Of a stretch of DNA of 42,180 nt, positions 1 through 9,293 are shown piece after piece. A model generated the notes under the pieces. That model was not told where the DNA came from, ran no database searches, and saw only the letters and a list, made by a program, of their open reading frames with translations. Every line of letters starts with the position of its first letter. The stretch's first letter is position 1. The translations under genes were made by a program, and so were the position numbers. The DNA comes from Flavobacteriaceae bacterium (GTDB lineage Bacteria; Bacteroidota; Bacteroidia; Flavobacteriales; Flavobacteriaceae): assembly GCA_030830005.1 (NCBI GenBank), contig JAURNV010000030.1, positions 1 through 42,180 of the forward strand, written 5' to 3'.

Positions 1-625
1 TCAATAGATCAATTGTTAGAATTTGATTAGCCCCTGTAATGGAGCTTAAACTCGTAGTGACTTCTCGAATAAAATTGAGCTCTCCGTCAGGGAGGGTTTC
101 AGTCCAAGGCGCATATCCCTCACGCTCAACCAGCACATTGATTTCTCCGCCAGCAGGCATTGCAAAATGGGTTTTATACGTACCCGTTTGGTTCAATACG
201 TTTAGGATTGTTACTGGAGAGGAAGGATTCTGCTGTCTGGCAATTACTTTCTTTTCTATAATAAGTTGTCCTGTAACATCGTGGAGATAAATTGTCAAAT
301 TCCCAAAAACAGGAATGTCAAAATCAATATTTATATACGACTCGAAAGGGTTAGGATATACCACCCAATCAAATTCAGGAATAGGATTTTCTTTTGATGC
401 GCCGTACTTGGGAAGTAAAAAGCCACGAGTAACAGTATAGTTCTTAAGATTATCTGTATTCATAATACCAAAATGACCGATACTTTGTTGTACTTTGTAA
501 TGCCCAACTTGAATATCATGAGCATTAACAACAGATGTTGATAAGGATGAACGTTTAATTGCTGACTGTTGGGCTACAACGAGTGTGCAAGAAAATAATA
601 TTGTTAAAAAGTAAAATTTAATCAT
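1..625 (-). CDS. Secreted protein with T9SS-like YPNPF segment (3' partial)
   Basis: This reading frame starts at an ATG and stays open for 208 codons to the window edge, so its C-terminus is missing. Residues 1-19 form a signal peptide (MIKF, a hydrophobic stretch, then AQQ). A segment around residues 40-70 (GHYKVQQSIG, then TRGFLLP) and a YPNPF motif at 90-94 followed by beta-rich sequence resemble the type IX secretion sorting-domain fold of Flavobacteria. It is unusual that this segment lies near the N-terminus with more protein following. Export to the surface is inferred; the ligand or enzymatic role cannot be seen. A TATATTTG box at 635-642 sits 9 nt before the ATG, but no -33 TTG lies at a normal distance. 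Confidence 0.6.
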   Translation of the reverse strand, partial: MIKFYFLTILFSCTLVVAQQSAIKRSSLSTSVVNAHDIQVGHYKVQQSIGHFGIMNTDNLKNYTVTRGFLLPKYGASKENPIPEFDWVVYPNPFESYINIDFDIPVFGNLTIYLHDVTGQLIIEKKVIARQQNPSSPVTILNVLNQTGTYKTHFAMPAGGEINVLVEREGYAPWTETLPDGELNFIREVTTSLSSITGANQILTIDLL

Positions 626-890
626 GTATTTTAACAAATATATAAAACTCACTAACAATATTTAGTGATTTTATAATTTTTTCAAAAATATGTTAGCTTA
701 TTGACGGTGTGTTAAAAGTGTATAAACTAGCATTTAAAGAGCTTTAAGTGACGTTTAAATCAGTTAAAATGACAAAAAAAGAAGGGTTAAATATGTTTAA
801 GTTATTTCTGATATTACGTAGTATTTATATTACATAGCTTCATATCTTATCCGTAAATTAAAAATCTAAACTAAAAAAAAGAGTGTCAAA

Positions 891-921
891 TTGTGCAGCT
901 AAAATAGAACGTGTATATTTG
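891..921 (+). promoter_or_regulatory. Bacteroidota-type promoter of rplS
   Basis: TTG at 891-893 is followed after 20 nt by TATATTTG at 914-921. This matches the -33/-7 consensus of the Bacteroidota housekeeping sigma factor. Transcription should start near 926, giving a leader of about 60 nt before rplS. Confidence 0.7.
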
Positions 922-928
922 CTGCCCG

Positions 929-966
929 TTAAGAAACCGCTGGCGAGGTACGTGAATGTTTCTTAA
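929..966 (+). promoter_or_regulatory. Hairpin in the rplS 5' leader, candidate autoregulatory element
   Basis: A perfect 9-bp inverted repeat, TTAAGAAAC (929-937) and GTTTCTTAA (958-966), encloses a 20-nt loop. It fills most of the predicted rplS leader and begins right at the predicted transcript start. Ribosomal protein leaders that bind their own product are widespread, and leaders upstream of bL19 have been proposed in Flavobacteria. Protein binding is inferred from position and structure only. Confidence 0.45.
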
Positions 967-989
967 TTTAAATTTAAATAAATCATCAA

Positions 990-1343
990 ATGGAGGCCTT
1001 ACTACAATACGTACAGGACGAATTTGTCCCCAAAAAAGAATTCCCAAGCTTTCAAGCTGGAGACACTATAACTGTTTATTATGAAATTCGCGAAGGCGAG
1101 AAAGTACGTACTCAGTTTTTTAAGGGAGTTGTTATTCAAATTAAAGGAAGTGGCGCTACTAAAACTTTCACTATTCGAAAAATGTCTGGTACTGTAGGAG
1201 TAGAGCGTATTTTTCCAATCAATCTTCCCGGCATACAGAAAATTGAAGTAAACAGTCGTGGTAAAGTCCGTCGTTCACGAATATTTTATTTCCGTGAGCT
1301 CACCGGAAAAAAAGCACGCATAAAAGAGCGTCAACACAAATAA
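990..1343 (+). CDS. rplS: 50S ribosomal protein L19 (bL19)
   Basis: This 117-residue protein has the size and conserved blocks of bL19: FQAGDTITVYYEI near the N-terminus, then FFKGVVIQIKGSG, TFTIRKMSGTVGVERIFPIN and a basic tail with RGKVRRSRIFYFRELTGKKARI. It binds 23S rRNA at the interface with the small subunit. The gene stands alone here, not next to trmD or rimM as in many bacteria. It has its own promoter, a structured leader and a strong terminator. Confidence 0.97.
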   Translation: MEALLQYVQDEFVPKKEFPSFQAGDTITVYYEIREGEKVRTQFFKGVVIQIKGSGATKTFTIRKMSGTVGVERIFPINLPGIQKIEVNSRGKVRRSRIFYFRELTGKKARIKERQHK

Positions 1344-1364
1344 TTTTATTTTGTTACAAAACAC

Positions 1365-1399
1365 AAACCGCAATTCGATTTTCGTCTTGCGGTTTTTTT
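1365..1399 (+). terminator. Rho-independent terminator after rplS
   Basis: The arms AAACCGCAA (1365-1373) and TTGCGGTTT (1387-1395) form a 9-bp stem with a 13-nt loop, followed by a run of T to 1399. It lies 22 nt after the rplS stop codon and is the clearest intrinsic terminator in the window. Confidence 0.85.
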
Positions 1400-1416
1400 A
1401 TCCCCCAATCCGGTGC

Positions 1417-1424
1417 TATATTTG
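1417..1424 (+). promoter_or_regulatory. -7 element of the icd promoter
   Basis: TATATTTG lies 23 nt before the icd ATG and directly after the rplS terminator. No TTG is present 17-20 nt upstream, since that position is occupied by the terminator T-run, so the -33 element is weak or missing. Confidence 0.5.
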
Positions 1425-1447
1425 CGCCCAATTAAATTTACTCTATC

Positions 1448-2677
1448 ATGGCTAAAATACACGTCGCAAATCCCGTAGTAGAAATGGACGGAGACGAAAT
1501 GACTCGAATCATCTGGGACTTCATCAAACAAAAACTTATTCTCCCCTATCTAGATGTTGAACTTCTTTACTACGATTTAAGTGTAACCTCACGTGATGAA
1601 ACCAATGATCAAATTACAATTGATGCTGCCGATGCCATTAATAAATATAATGTTGGGATAAAATGTGCTACAATTACACCTGATGAAAATCGAGTTGAAG
1701 AGTTTGGCCTTAAGCAAATGTGGCGTTCACCCAATGGTACCATACGCAATATTGTTGGAGGAACAGTTTTTCGCGAGCCTATCATCATGAGCAATGTGCC
1801 ACGTTATGTACAAGGATGGACAAAGCCAATTTGTATTGGGCGTCATGCCTTTGGAGATCAGTATCGTGCCACTGACACCGTTATAAGTGGCAAAGGAAAA
1901 CTTACAATGACCTTCACACCTGAGGATGGAAGCGAAACCAAAACTTGGGAAGTGTATAACTTTCAAGAAGCTGGAGTAGCCATGAGTATGTATAATATAG
2001 ACTCATCGATATATGGTTTTGCTCGCTCGTGTATGAATCGAGCCATTAGTAAAAAATGGCCTTTGTTTTTATCTACCAAAAACACCATAATGAAAGCTTA
2101 TGACGGGCGCTTTAAAGATATTTTTCAAGAAGTATTTGAAAACGAATTCCATGATCAATTCGAAGCTCTTGGCATTACCTACGAACACCGTCTAATTGAT
2201 GATATGGTTGCCGCGGCCATGAAATGGAGTGGTGGATTTGTGTGGGCATGTAAGAATTATGATGGAGATGTACAATCAGATACTGTAGCGCAAGGGTTTG
2301 GCTCTCTTGGACTGATGACCTCTACTCTAGTAACTCCTGATGGAAAAACGCTAGAAGCTGAAGCAGCACATGGAACGGTTACCCGTCATTACCGCCAACA
2401 TCAACAAGGAAAAGAAACTTCTACCAATCCTATTGCCTCTATTTTTGCTTGGACACGCGGTTTAGCCCATCGTGCAAAGCTGGACAATAACCAAGAATTG
2501 GCAGAATTTTGCACCAAATTGGAAGAAGTGTGTATCCACACCGTTGAATCTGGTCTAATGACTAAAGACTTGGCTATGTTGATTCACAAAGAAGAAATGA
2601 CGCGTGAGCATTATCTCACTACGCAAGAATTTCTTGAAGCCATCAAAGAAAATCTTGACAAGGCATTAATTTCCTAA
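1448..2677 (+). CDS. icd: NADP-dependent isocitrate dehydrogenase, homodimeric type
   Basis: This enzyme oxidatively decarboxylates isocitrate to 2-oxoglutarate in the TCA cycle. The 409-residue protein belongs to the dimeric (type II) subfamily shared with eukaryotic IDH1/IDH2, not the E. coli type. Diagnostic segments are [17 protein letters not shown] near the N-terminus, [15 protein letters not shown], the isocitrate-binding loop [21 protein letters not shown], and [12 protein letters not shown] near the coenzyme site. Length and both ends agree with the family. It is monocistronic in layout; the next gene starts 31 nt later at a TTG. Confidence 0.95.
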   Translation: MAKIHVANPVVEMDGDEMTRIIWDFIKQKLILPYLDVELLYYDLSVTSRDETNDQITIDAADAINKYNVGIKCATITPDENRVEEFGLKQMWRSPNGTIRNIVGGTVFREPIIMSNVPRYVQGWTKPICIGRHAFGDQYRATDTVISGKGKLTMTFTPEDGSETKTWEVYNFQEAGVAMSMYNIDSSIYGFARSCMNRAISKKWPLFLSTKNTIMKAYDGRFKDIFQEVFENEFHDQFEALGITYEHRLIDDMVAAAMKWSGGFVWACKNYDGDVQSDTVAQGFGSLGLMTSTLVTPDGKTLEAEAAHGTVTRHYRQHQQGKETSTNPIASIFAWTRGLAHRAKLDNNQELAEFCTKLEEVCIHTVESGLMTKDLAMLIHKEEMTREHYLTTQEFLEAIKENLDKALIS

Positions 2678-2708
2678 TCACGGTTACTTATCTTAGCAAA
2701 AAATTGCT

Positions 2709-5054
2709 TTGAAACGCTTGCTATTATTTTTATGGATTAGCATGGGAGTAATTTCCTATGCGCAGACCTATACCATAAATGGATCTGTAACTGCTATTGA
2801 CTCAGAAGAAACCTTATTGGGGGCAACCGTATATGCAGAAAACACAACTTTCGGAACCACCACCAATAATTACGGTGTTTACTCCTTAACTCTTACTAAA
2901 GGAACATATCGTATTGTGGTGCAAAGCCTCGGATTTGAAACAAAAATCATTTCATTGGATTTGAACAAAGACCAAACGCTAAATTTTTCTTTGGCTCTGC
3001 AATCCGAAGCATTGGATGAGGTAATTGTTAGCGAAGATATCGAACGTATTCGTCTTCGTGCTCCCGAGATGAGTATAAATCGTCTCTCAGTAAAAAGCAT
3101 TCAACAAACACCTGTAGTATTTGGAGAAACCGACATTTTAAAAACCATCCAATTACTACCTGGTGTCACAAGTGCTGGTGAAGGTGCGTCTGGATTTAAC
3201 GTTCGCGGTAGCGGCGCAGACCAAAACCTCATTCTTCTTGATGAAGCTACTGTATTTAATTCCTCACATCTTTTTGGGTTTTTCTCGGTTTTTAATACCG
3301 ATGCCATTAAAGATGTACAACTATATAAGGGAGGAATTCCCGCCTCATATGGAGGGAGAGCAGCTTCAGTACTTCGAATTGATCAAAAAGAAGGGGCAAA
3401 AGACCGTGTGCGTTTTAATGGCGGGATTGGTCTGGTTTCAAGTCGTGGATTAGTTGAAGGGCCTTTAGGAAAAGGTTCTTTCTTATTAGCGGGAAGAGGC
3501 ACCTATGCACACCTGTTTTTAAAAGCATCGGGAGCGTCTAACTTAGCTTACTTTTATGATCTCAATACCAAAATCACTTTACCCTTAAACGAAAAAAACC
3601 GTATCCTCTTGTCGGGGTACTTTGGTCGTGATGTGGTATCGTTTGACAGTTCATTTAAAAACACTTATGGAAACTCTGTTTTCAATTTGAGATGGAACAG
3701 GATTTTTTCAAATCGTGTTTTTGGAAACCTATCACTTATTTATACTGACTACTACTACGGGTTAGCGTTGGATTTTGTAGGATTTGATTGGGACTCTGGC
3801 ATAAGCAACCTAAACATAAAATACGATATAAACTACAATGTTTCTGAGCGTCTGAAGCTAGAAACTGGAATTCAAACTACTTATTACAATTTTAATCCGG
3901 GATATATTCGTCCTCTCACCGAAGACTCTGGATTTAACAACGAACAACTTCAACAAAAATACGCTGCAGAAGCATCTATATATTTAAGTGCAAAATATGA
4001 GTTATCTAACAGGTTTGCGTTACAATACGGCTTACGGTTAAATCAATTTAATCGCTTGGCTCAATCAGGACTAGAACAATACGCAAACAACAAACCCATA
4101 GTATTTAACAGCACCTTAGGCATCTATCAAGAGGGTATTGTTACCGGGACGTTTACTTCGGAAGAAAGCAGAGCTGCATTTACTAATATTGAACCACGAG
4201 CTACCCTTGCATACCGTATGCAAAATAGCGCTTTGAAAATCAGTTATCAACGCGTACATCAATACTTACACCTGATTTCAAATACCACCTCACCTACCCC
4301 ACTTGATGTGTGGACTCCCAGTGGACGCTACTTAAAACCCCAACGAGCCGACCAATGGGCTGTAGGCTTTGCGACTGAACGTAAAAACGGTAATTCTTTT
4401 GAGGCGGAAGCATTTTATAAAGAAACCGCTAACCGCTATGATTATATTGACGGCGCAGAATTGGTTGCAAATAAAGCTATCGAGCGGATTTTATTGCCTG
4501 GTGTTGCGCGAGCTTACGGGCTTGAACTTTTATACAAAAAAACACAAGGAAAAGTAACCGGTATGGCGGCATATACGTTGTCAAAAGCAGAACAACAAAC
4601 CTTAGGCATAGGAACTGATGACCCTGGAATTAATAACGGCAAGTGGTATAGCGCTCCGTTTGACAAAACGCACGATTTAAGTTTAAGCTTAAGCTACGAA
4701 CCTAACAACCGCTGGCAGTGGAATGCCAACTTTATTTTGCAAACCGGGCAGCCTATAACCTACCCCACGGGACAATATGAATTTATGGGAGCTAGAGTGC
4801 CTAGCTTTGGACAAAGAAACGCTCAGCGCCTACCCGCATATCACCGATTAGACATTGCGGCCACACTAAACCCGTCATCGAGCAAAAGCAGAAAAATTAA
4901 GGGAAACTGGGTGTTTGGAATTTACAACGTTTACAACCGAAAAAATGCCGCTACTATAAGCTTTAAGCAAGACCCCGAAACAGGAAAAAATCAAGCGAAT
5001 AAACTCTATATTTTTGGTATTATACCTTCAATAACCTATAACATTCAATTTTAA
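2709..5054 (+). CDS. TonB-dependent outer membrane receptor with carboxypeptidase-regulatory-like domain
   Basis: This 781-residue outer membrane receptor starts at a TTG, which places the signal peptide correctly (MKRLLLFLWISMGVISYAQ). Residues about 20-105 form the CarboxypepD_reg-like beta domain. A plug domain follows at about 110-235 (TDILKTIQLLPGVTS, FNVRGSGADQNLILLDEA, then GGIPASYGGRAASVLRID), and the rest is a beta-barrel ending in the aromatic ITYNIQF. It should import a substrate using energy from TonB/ExbBD; the substrate is unknown. The DUF4249 lipoprotein gene overlaps it by one base (TAATG), a pairing common in Bacteroidota and suggesting a receptor-lipoprotein complex. Confidence 0.93.
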   Translation: MKRLLLFLWISMGVISYAQTYTINGSVTAIDSEETLLGATVYAENTTFGTTTNNYGVYSLTLTKGTYRIVVQSLGFETKIISLDLNKDQTLNFSLALQSEALDEVIVSEDIERIRLRAPEMSINRLSVKSIQQTPVVFGETDILKTIQLLPGVTSAGEGASGFNVRGSGADQNLILLDEATVFNSSHLFGFFSVFNTDAIKDVQLYKGGIPASYGGRAASVLRIDQKEGAKDRVRFNGGIGLVSSRGLVEGPLGKGSFLLAGRGTYAHLFLKASGASNLAYFYDLNTKITLPLNEKNRILLSGYFGRDVVSFDSSFKNTYGNSVFNLRWNRIFSNRVFGNLSLIYTDYYYGLALDFVGFDWDSGISNLNIKYDINYNVSERLKLETGIQTTYYNFNPGYIRPLTEDSGFNNEQLQQKYAAEASIYLSAKYELSNRFALQYGLRLNQFNRLAQSGLEQYANNKPIVFNSTLGIYQEGIVTGTFTSEESRAAFTNIEPRATLAYRMQNSALKISYQRVHQYLHLISNTTSPTPLDVWTPSGRYLKPQRADQWAVGFATERKNGNSFEAEAFYKETANRYDYIDGAELVANKAIERILLPGVARAYGLELLYKKTQGKVTGMAAYTLSKAEQQTLGIGTDDPGINNGKWYSAPFDKTHDLSLSLSYEPNNRWQWNANFILQTGQPITYPTGQYEFMGARVPSFGQRNAQRLPAYHRLDIAATLNPSSSKSRKIKGNWVFGIYNVYNRKNAATISFKQDPETGKNQANKLYIFGIIPSITYNIQF

Positions 5055-5854
5055 TGAAAAAGTTAATCGCCTTAGTTGGATTGTTGATTTTGTGGGCCTG
5101 CGAAGAACCGATTGATTTACCACTCCCTGCCCACGATAAACGCGTGGTTATTGATGCAATGCTATGGCGGCCTGTAGGTGAGGCTGTGGGATCACTGGAA
5201 GTTGTATTGTCTACCACAACAAATTTTTACAATTCATCCATCACCTATCTTGAGGGAGCTACTGTAACATTGCAAAGCCAAGAGTTGATTTTCACTACAC
5301 AAGAAGCTGAAAAAGGACGTTATTTAGCTAAAAACATCCCCGTAGCTATAGATGAGGAATTTACACTTACCGTCACTATAGATGGAAAAACCTATTCCGC
5401 TAGTGAAACTTTGGTGCTGTCAACACCTATTGATTCTATCAAGCAAGGAAATCAAACCCTTATTTCGGGTAATGAAACAGAAGCTATTGTAAAATTCACT
5501 GACCGCCCCGAAGAAGGAAATTACTATGTGATGGATTTTGGATACAATAATTTATTCGTTACTCGAGATGAGTTTTACAATAATCAGCAACTTACCTTTT
5601 CATTTTTCTACGATGAATATTTTCCTAAAAACACACCAAGCCCTATCCACTTAATGGGTGCCGACAAATCGTTTTACACCTATATGCAAATTCTCATTTC
5701 ACATGCGGGTCAAGACGGTGGTGGCCCTTTTGCTACCGCAAAATCTTTACTTCAAGGAAATATCCAAAACAACACTAACCCCGACGACTTCCCATTAGGG
5801 TATTTTCGTGTTGTAGAAAGAGATACCTTTGTATTTACGGCAACAGAAAACTAA
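5054..5854 (+). CDS. DUF4249 lipoprotein, partner of the TonB receptor
   Basis: The N-terminus is a lipoprotein signal: MKKLIALVGLLILWAC, with the acylated Cys at residue 16. The following EEPIDLPLPAHDKRVVIDAML and the beta-rich domain (GATVTLQSQELIF, then GKTYSASETL) are typical of DUF4249. Family members nearly always sit beside CarboxypepD_reg TonB receptors and probably form the extracellular or periplasmic part of the uptake complex. Translation is coupled to the receptor gene through TAATG. At 266 residues it is slightly short for the family but shows no visible lesion. The ligand is unknown. Confidence 0.85.
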   Translation: MKKLIALVGLLILWACEEPIDLPLPAHDKRVVIDAMLWRPVGEAVGSLEVVLSTTTNFYNSSITYLEGATVTLQSQELIFTTQEAEKGRYLAKNIPVAIDEEFTLTVTIDGKTYSASETLVLSTPIDSIKQGNQTLISGNETEAIVKFTDRPEEGNYYVMDFGYNNLFVTRDEFYNNQQLTFSFFYDEYFPKNTPSPIHLMGADKSFYTYMQILISHAGQDGGGPFATAKSLLQGNIQNNTNPDDFPLGYFRVVERDTFVFTATEN

Positions 5855-6072
5855 TGAATAAACGTAGTTTTTTTCGAGGACTTCGCGCTATGGCATATGC
5901 CATCGTTATGGCGTTTATTGGGCCTACCGTAATGACCTCGGCATTCAAAAATCAAGAGCATGTTTTTTATGTCCCTGTATTAGGAATTGCTATTTTGATG
6001 TGTATCGCTGCCATACTACTAGGATTCTGGGGTATAAAATATATGGTAAAAGGACTTTTTAATGAGGAGTAA
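5854..6072 (+). CDS. Small two-helix membrane protein, DUF6095-like
   Basis: This 72-residue protein has two transmembrane segments, at about 13-29 (AYAIVMAFIGPTVMTSA) and 39-66 (FYVPVLGIAILMCIAAILLG). Between them is an SAFKNQEH loop that I recognise from a small flavobacterial membrane family annotated as DUF6095. Its ATG overlaps the preceding stop codon (TAATG), so it is co-translated with the DUF4249 gene. In relatives this family often precedes thrS, as here. No function is known. Confidence 0.75.
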   Translation: MNKRSFFRGLRAMAYAIVMAFIGPTVMTSAFKNQEHVFYVPVLGIAILMCIAAILLGFWGIKYMVKGLFNEE

Positions 6073-6102
6073 GTTCAAATTGCAATTATCCCTCAAAAAC
6101 AC

Positions 6103-6132
6103 TTGACCACTTACACATTCCGCTTATCTTTG
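6103..6132 (+). promoter_or_regulatory. Canonical promoter of thrS
   Basis: TTG at 6103-6105, a 19-nt spacer and TATCTTTG at 6125-6132 form a near-ideal Bacteroidota promoter. Only 8 nt separate the -7 box from the thrS ATG, so the mRNA should carry almost no leader and therefore no T-box or threonine operator. Confidence 0.75.
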
Positions 6133-6140
6133 CTTATTGT

Positions 6141-8099
6141 ATGAGTTCAGTAATTGACATTCGTTTACCCGATGGTGCTGTAAAGCAAATGCCCGCAGGA
6201 AGTACCCCTTTTGATGTAGCTAAAGAAATTAGCGAAGGTCTTGCACGTGTTGTTATATCAGCCTCTTATAACGGCGAAGCTATAGAAACCAAAACACCAC
6301 TTACAAAAAACGGTGATTTGGTCCTCTACACCTTTAACGATAACGAAGGAAAAAAAGCCTTTTGGCATTCCTCAGCGCATCTTTTAGCGCAAGCCTTAGA
6401 ACAACTTTATCCGGGGATTAAGCTCACAATTGGTCCAGCTATTGATAGTGGTTTTTATTATGACATAGATGCTGGAGAACACAATATTTCCGAAAAGGAC
6501 TTAATAACTATTGAAAAACGTATGTTAGACCTCGCACGAGGAAAACATGAGTTTAACATGCGTACAATTACTAAAGCTAAGGCGCTTTCTTTTTATCAAG
6601 CATCTGGAAATGAGTACAAAACCGAACTCATAGAAGGACTTGAAGATGGCACCATAACTTTTTGTGATCATGACAATTTTACCGACCTCTGCCGAGGTGG
6701 ACATATTCCAAATACCGAAATTATCAAAGCGGTAAAACTCACGAATATCGCTGGAGCCTACTGGCGTGGTGATGAGAACAACAAACAACTGACCCGTATC
6801 TATGGCGTTTCATTTCCAAAGCAAAAACTTCTTACCGAACATTTAGAATTATTGGAGGAGGCCAAAAAACGAGACCACAGAAAACTGGGTGCAGAACTTG
6901 GATTATTTACATTTTCTAAAAAGGTAGGTCAAGGCCTTCCGCTTTGGCTGCCCAAAGGAGCAGCACTGCGCGAACGTCTCGAGCAGTTTTTGCGCAAAGC
7001 GCAAATCAAAGCGGGTTACGAACAGGTTGTAACTCCTCATATTGGTCAGAAAGAACTGTATGTTACTTCTGGGCATTACGAAAAATACGGAGCAGACAGC
7101 TTTCAGCCTATTCACACACCTGCCGAGGGTGAAGAGTTTTTACTCAAGCCCATGAACTGCCCACACCACTGCGAAATTTACAATGCTTCTCCTTGGAGTT
7201 ATCGGGACTTACCCAAAAGATTAGCTGAATTTGGAACCGTTTACCGTTATGAACAAAGCGGAGAACTACACGGACTTACACGAGTGCGGGGTTTTACACA
7301 AGACGATGCTCATATTTTCTGTACGCCTGAGCAACTCAACGACGAATTCATGGGGGTTATTGATTTAGTACTTTATGTGTTTAACGCATTAGGGTTTAAA
7401 GATTTTAAAACTCAAGTTTCGGTGCGTGATGCTGAAAAACCAGAAAAATACATCGGCGACACCATCCTTTGGGAAAAAGCTGAAAAAGCGATTATAGCAG
7501 CCGCTGATCAAAAAGGGCTTGATTATGTAATTGTTGAAGGGGAAGCTGCTTTTTACGGCCCTAAATTAGACTTTATGGTTAAAGATGCCCTTGGACGAAG
7601 TTGGCAACTTGGAACCATTCAAGTAGATTATAATCTTCCAGAGCGTTTTGATCTGAGCTACAAAGGAAATGATAACGAGCTACATCGTCCAGTAATGATT
7701 CACCGTGCTCCCTTTGGAAGTATGGAGCGTTTTGTTGCGATATTAATTGAACATACTGCTGGAAATTTCCCCTTATGGCTTACCCCAACACAAGTACAAT
7801 TACTCTGTGTGAGCGAAAAGCATGAAAAATACGCTCAAAAAGTTTCAGAATTCTTAGAAAATAACGAAATTCGCGCCCTCGTGGATAATAGAAGTGAGAC
7901 AATTGGTAAAAAAATCCGCGATGCAGAGATGAGCAAGGTACCCTTTATGGTTATCATAGGTGAACAAGAAGCAGCGCAAGAAACAGTCTCGGTTCGACAA
8001 CACGGAGGAAATGATTTAGGGGCAATGCCCTTAGAAGATTTTGCAAGTTTGATTAAACGTCAATCTGCAGAAGAAACAGAAATATTTACAACCAACTAA
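6141..8099 (+). CDS. thrS: Threonine--tRNA ligase
   Basis: This enzyme charges tRNA-Thr. At 652 residues it is full length. It has an N-terminal TGS domain (about 1-65), an editing domain with the H76-SSA-H80 motif and a C-RGGH segment near residue 186, a class II catalytic core with the zinc-site MNCPHHC segment and [21 protein letters not shown] (motif 2), motif 3 ([11 protein letters not shown]), and an anticodon-binding domain beginning near [13 protein letters not shown]. It leads the thrS-infC-rpmI-rplT cluster. The infC frame begins only 11 nt after the stop codon. Confidence 0.97.
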   Translation: MSSVIDIRLPDGAVKQMPAGSTPFDVAKEISEGLARVVISASYNGEAIETKTPLTKNGDLVLYTFNDNEGKKAFWHSSAHLLAQALEQLYPGIKLTIGPAIDSGFYYDIDAGEHNISEKDLITIEKRMLDLARGKHEFNMRTITKAKALSFYQASGNEYKTELIEGLEDGTITFCDHDNFTDLCRGGHIPNTEIIKAVKLTNIAGAYWRGDENNKQLTRIYGVSFPKQKLLTEHLELLEEAKKRDHRKLGAELGLFTFSKKVGQGLPLWLPKGAALRERLEQFLRKAQIKAGYEQVVTPHIGQKELYVTSGHYEKYGADSFQPIHTPAEGEEFLLKPMNCPHHCEIYNASPWSYRDLPKRLAEFGTVYRYEQSGELHGLTRVRGFTQDDAHIFCTPEQLNDEFMGVIDLVLYVFNALGFKDFKTQVSVRDAEKPEKYIGDTILWEKAEKAIIAAADQKGLDYVIVEGEAAFYGPKLDFMVKDALGRSWQLGTIQVDYNLPERFDLSYKGNDNELHRPVMIHRAPFGSMERFVAILIEHTAGNFPLWLTPTQVQLLCVSEKHEKYAQKVSEFLENNEIRALVDNRSETIGKKIRDAEMSKVPFMVIIGEQEAAQETVSVRQHGGNDLGAMPLEDFASLIKRQSAEETEIFTTN

Positions 8100-8110
8100 A
8101 TTCGTTTGTT

Positions 8111-8662
8111 ATAGCGATACGAAGAAGAAGAAGCAGAGGACCTGCTCGCGTCATAAAAGAAGATAAGCACCGAATCAATGAAAAAATTCGAGTGCCTGAA
8201 GTTCGTTTGGTTGGAGATAATGTTGAAATGGGAGTTTATCCCTTGTCAAAAGCCTTGCAAAAGGCAAACGAATTGGAGTTAGACTTGGTTGAAATTTCAC
8301 CAAATGCTGCTCCACCGGTGTGTAAAATCATCGATTATAAAAAATTCCTTTACGAGCAAAAAAAGCGCGAAAAGGTGATGAAAGCAAACGCCTCAAAAGT
8401 GGTGTTAAAAGAAATTAGGTTTGGACCACAAACTGATGAGCACGATTACGAGTTTAAAAAGAAACACGCAATCAAATTCTTAGAAGAAGGCGCAAAGTTA
8501 AAAGCTTTTGTGTTTTTTAAAGGGCGCTCGATAATTTTTAAAGAACAAGGACAAATCTTGTTGCTTAGGTTAGCACAAGACTTGGAAGAATACGGCAAAG
8601 TTGAACAGTTGCCCAAACTAGAAGGAAAAAGGATGATTATGTTAATCAACCCAAAAAAATAA
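8111..8662 (+). CDS. infC: Translation initiation factor IF-3, probable AUA start
   Basis: IF-3 binds the 30S subunit and checks start-codon selection. The C-terminal domain is intact ([17 protein letters not shown], then [15 protein letters not shown]). The first conventional start, GTG at 8192, would delete the conserved N-terminal [10 protein letters not shown]. The frame stays open back to a stop at 8054-8056 with no ATG, GTG or TTG. Homologues I recall begin MAIRRR; here the matching codons read ATA GCG ATA CGA AGA AGA, so I place the start at the ATA, giving 183 residues. Rare start codons (AUU in E. coli) let IF-3 repress its own synthesis, so similar autoregulation is inferred. Confidence 0.9.
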   Translation: MAIRRRRSRGPARVIKEDKHRINEKIRVPEVRLVGDNVEMGVYPLSKALQKANELELDLVEISPNAAPPVCKIIDYKKFLYEQKKREKVMKANASKVVLKEIRFGPQTDEHDYEFKKKHAIKFLEEGAKLKAFVFFKGRSIIFKEQGQILLLRLAQDLEEYGKVEQLPKLEGKRMIMLINPKK

Positions 8663-8678
8663 TTAAAAGGAAGTAGTT

Positions 8679-8876
8679 ATGCCTAAAATGAAAACTAAAT
8701 CGAGTGCAAAAAAACGTTTTAAATTAACCGGTACAGGAAAAATTAAACGTAAACACGCTTTTAAAAGTCACATATTGACTAAAAAATCCAATAAGCGTAA
8801 ACTTAGGCTTACTCATAGTGGATTGGTCCATGAAAGTGATTCCGATAACATTAAAGAACAACTACGCTTAAAATAA
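8679..8876 (+). CDS. rpmI: 50S ribosomal protein L35 (bL35)
   Basis: This 65-residue, highly basic protein begins [31 protein letters not shown], the hallmark of bL35. It lies 16 nt after infC and 60 nt before rplT, which is the conserved infC-rpmI-rplT order. Its product helps fold 23S rRNA in the large subunit. Confidence 0.97.
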   Translation: MPKMKTKSSAKKRFKLTGTGKIKRKHAFKSHILTKKSNKRKLRLTHSGLVHESDSDNIKEQLRLK

Positions 8877-8936
8877 TTTTAACCTGAAGTCGGCCTTAAA
8901 AGTGAATTATTCCGCCCGCTTCACAATTGTTACACC

Positions 8937-9281
8937 ATGTCAAGATCAGTAAATTCAGTTGCCTCCAGAGCTCGTAGAAAGAAAATTTTAAAGCTAGCCA
9001 AAGGTTATTTCGGTCGTAGAAAAAACGTCTGGACTGTTGCTAAAAACGCCGTTGAAAAAGCGTTGCTTTATGCATACCGCGACCGTCGAAACAAAAAGCG
9101 AACATTTAGAGCATTGTGGATTACTCGTATTAACGCCGGGGCGCGTTTACACGGCTTATCTTACTCTCAATTTATGGGAAAGGTAAATACAAATAATGTC
9201 GCGCTTAACCGCAAAGTATTGGCTGACTTAGCCATGAATCACCCTGAAGCATTTAAGGCGGTGGTTGATAAGGTAAAATAA
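8937..9281 (+). CDS. rplT: 50S ribosomal protein L20 (bL20)
   Basis: This 114-residue protein has the conserved bL20 blocks: [30 protein letters not shown], then [25 protein letters not shown] and [11 protein letters not shown]. It binds 23S rRNA early in assembly and in other bacteria represses this operon. The 60-nt gap before it contains a weak 5-bp hairpin (GTGAA at 8902-8906 with TTCAC at 8920-8924), not enough to claim an L20 leader. The converging dnaB gene ends 12 nt downstream. Confidence 0.97.
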   Translation: MSRSVNSVASRARRKKILKLAKGYFGRRKNVWTVAKNAVEKALLYAYRDRRNKKRTFRALWITRINAGARLHGLSYSQFMGKVNTNNVALNRKVLADLAMNHPEAFKAVVDKVK

Positions 9282-9293
9282 GGAAATCCTTTT

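Larger units (their letters stand above)
626..989. other. AT-rich intergenic region between divergent genes
   Basis: This 364-base gap separates the divergent secreted-protein gene and rplS. I find no open frame or RNA gene in its first 265 bases, only AT-rich sequence with a short imperfect palindrome (TTAAAG AG CTTTAA at 734-747). The last 100 bases hold the rplS promoter and a hairpin leader, listed separately. Confidence 0.7.

Noticed and set aside
635-658. TATATTTG plus TTG upstream of the partial secreted-protein gene
   Set aside because: The spacer is 13 nt, well below the usual 17-20, so I did not list it as a promoter.
8902-8924. Hairpin before rplT that might be an L20 leader
   Set aside because: The stem is only 5 bp with a 13-nt loop and lacks the pseudoknot or long-range pairing of known L20 leaders.
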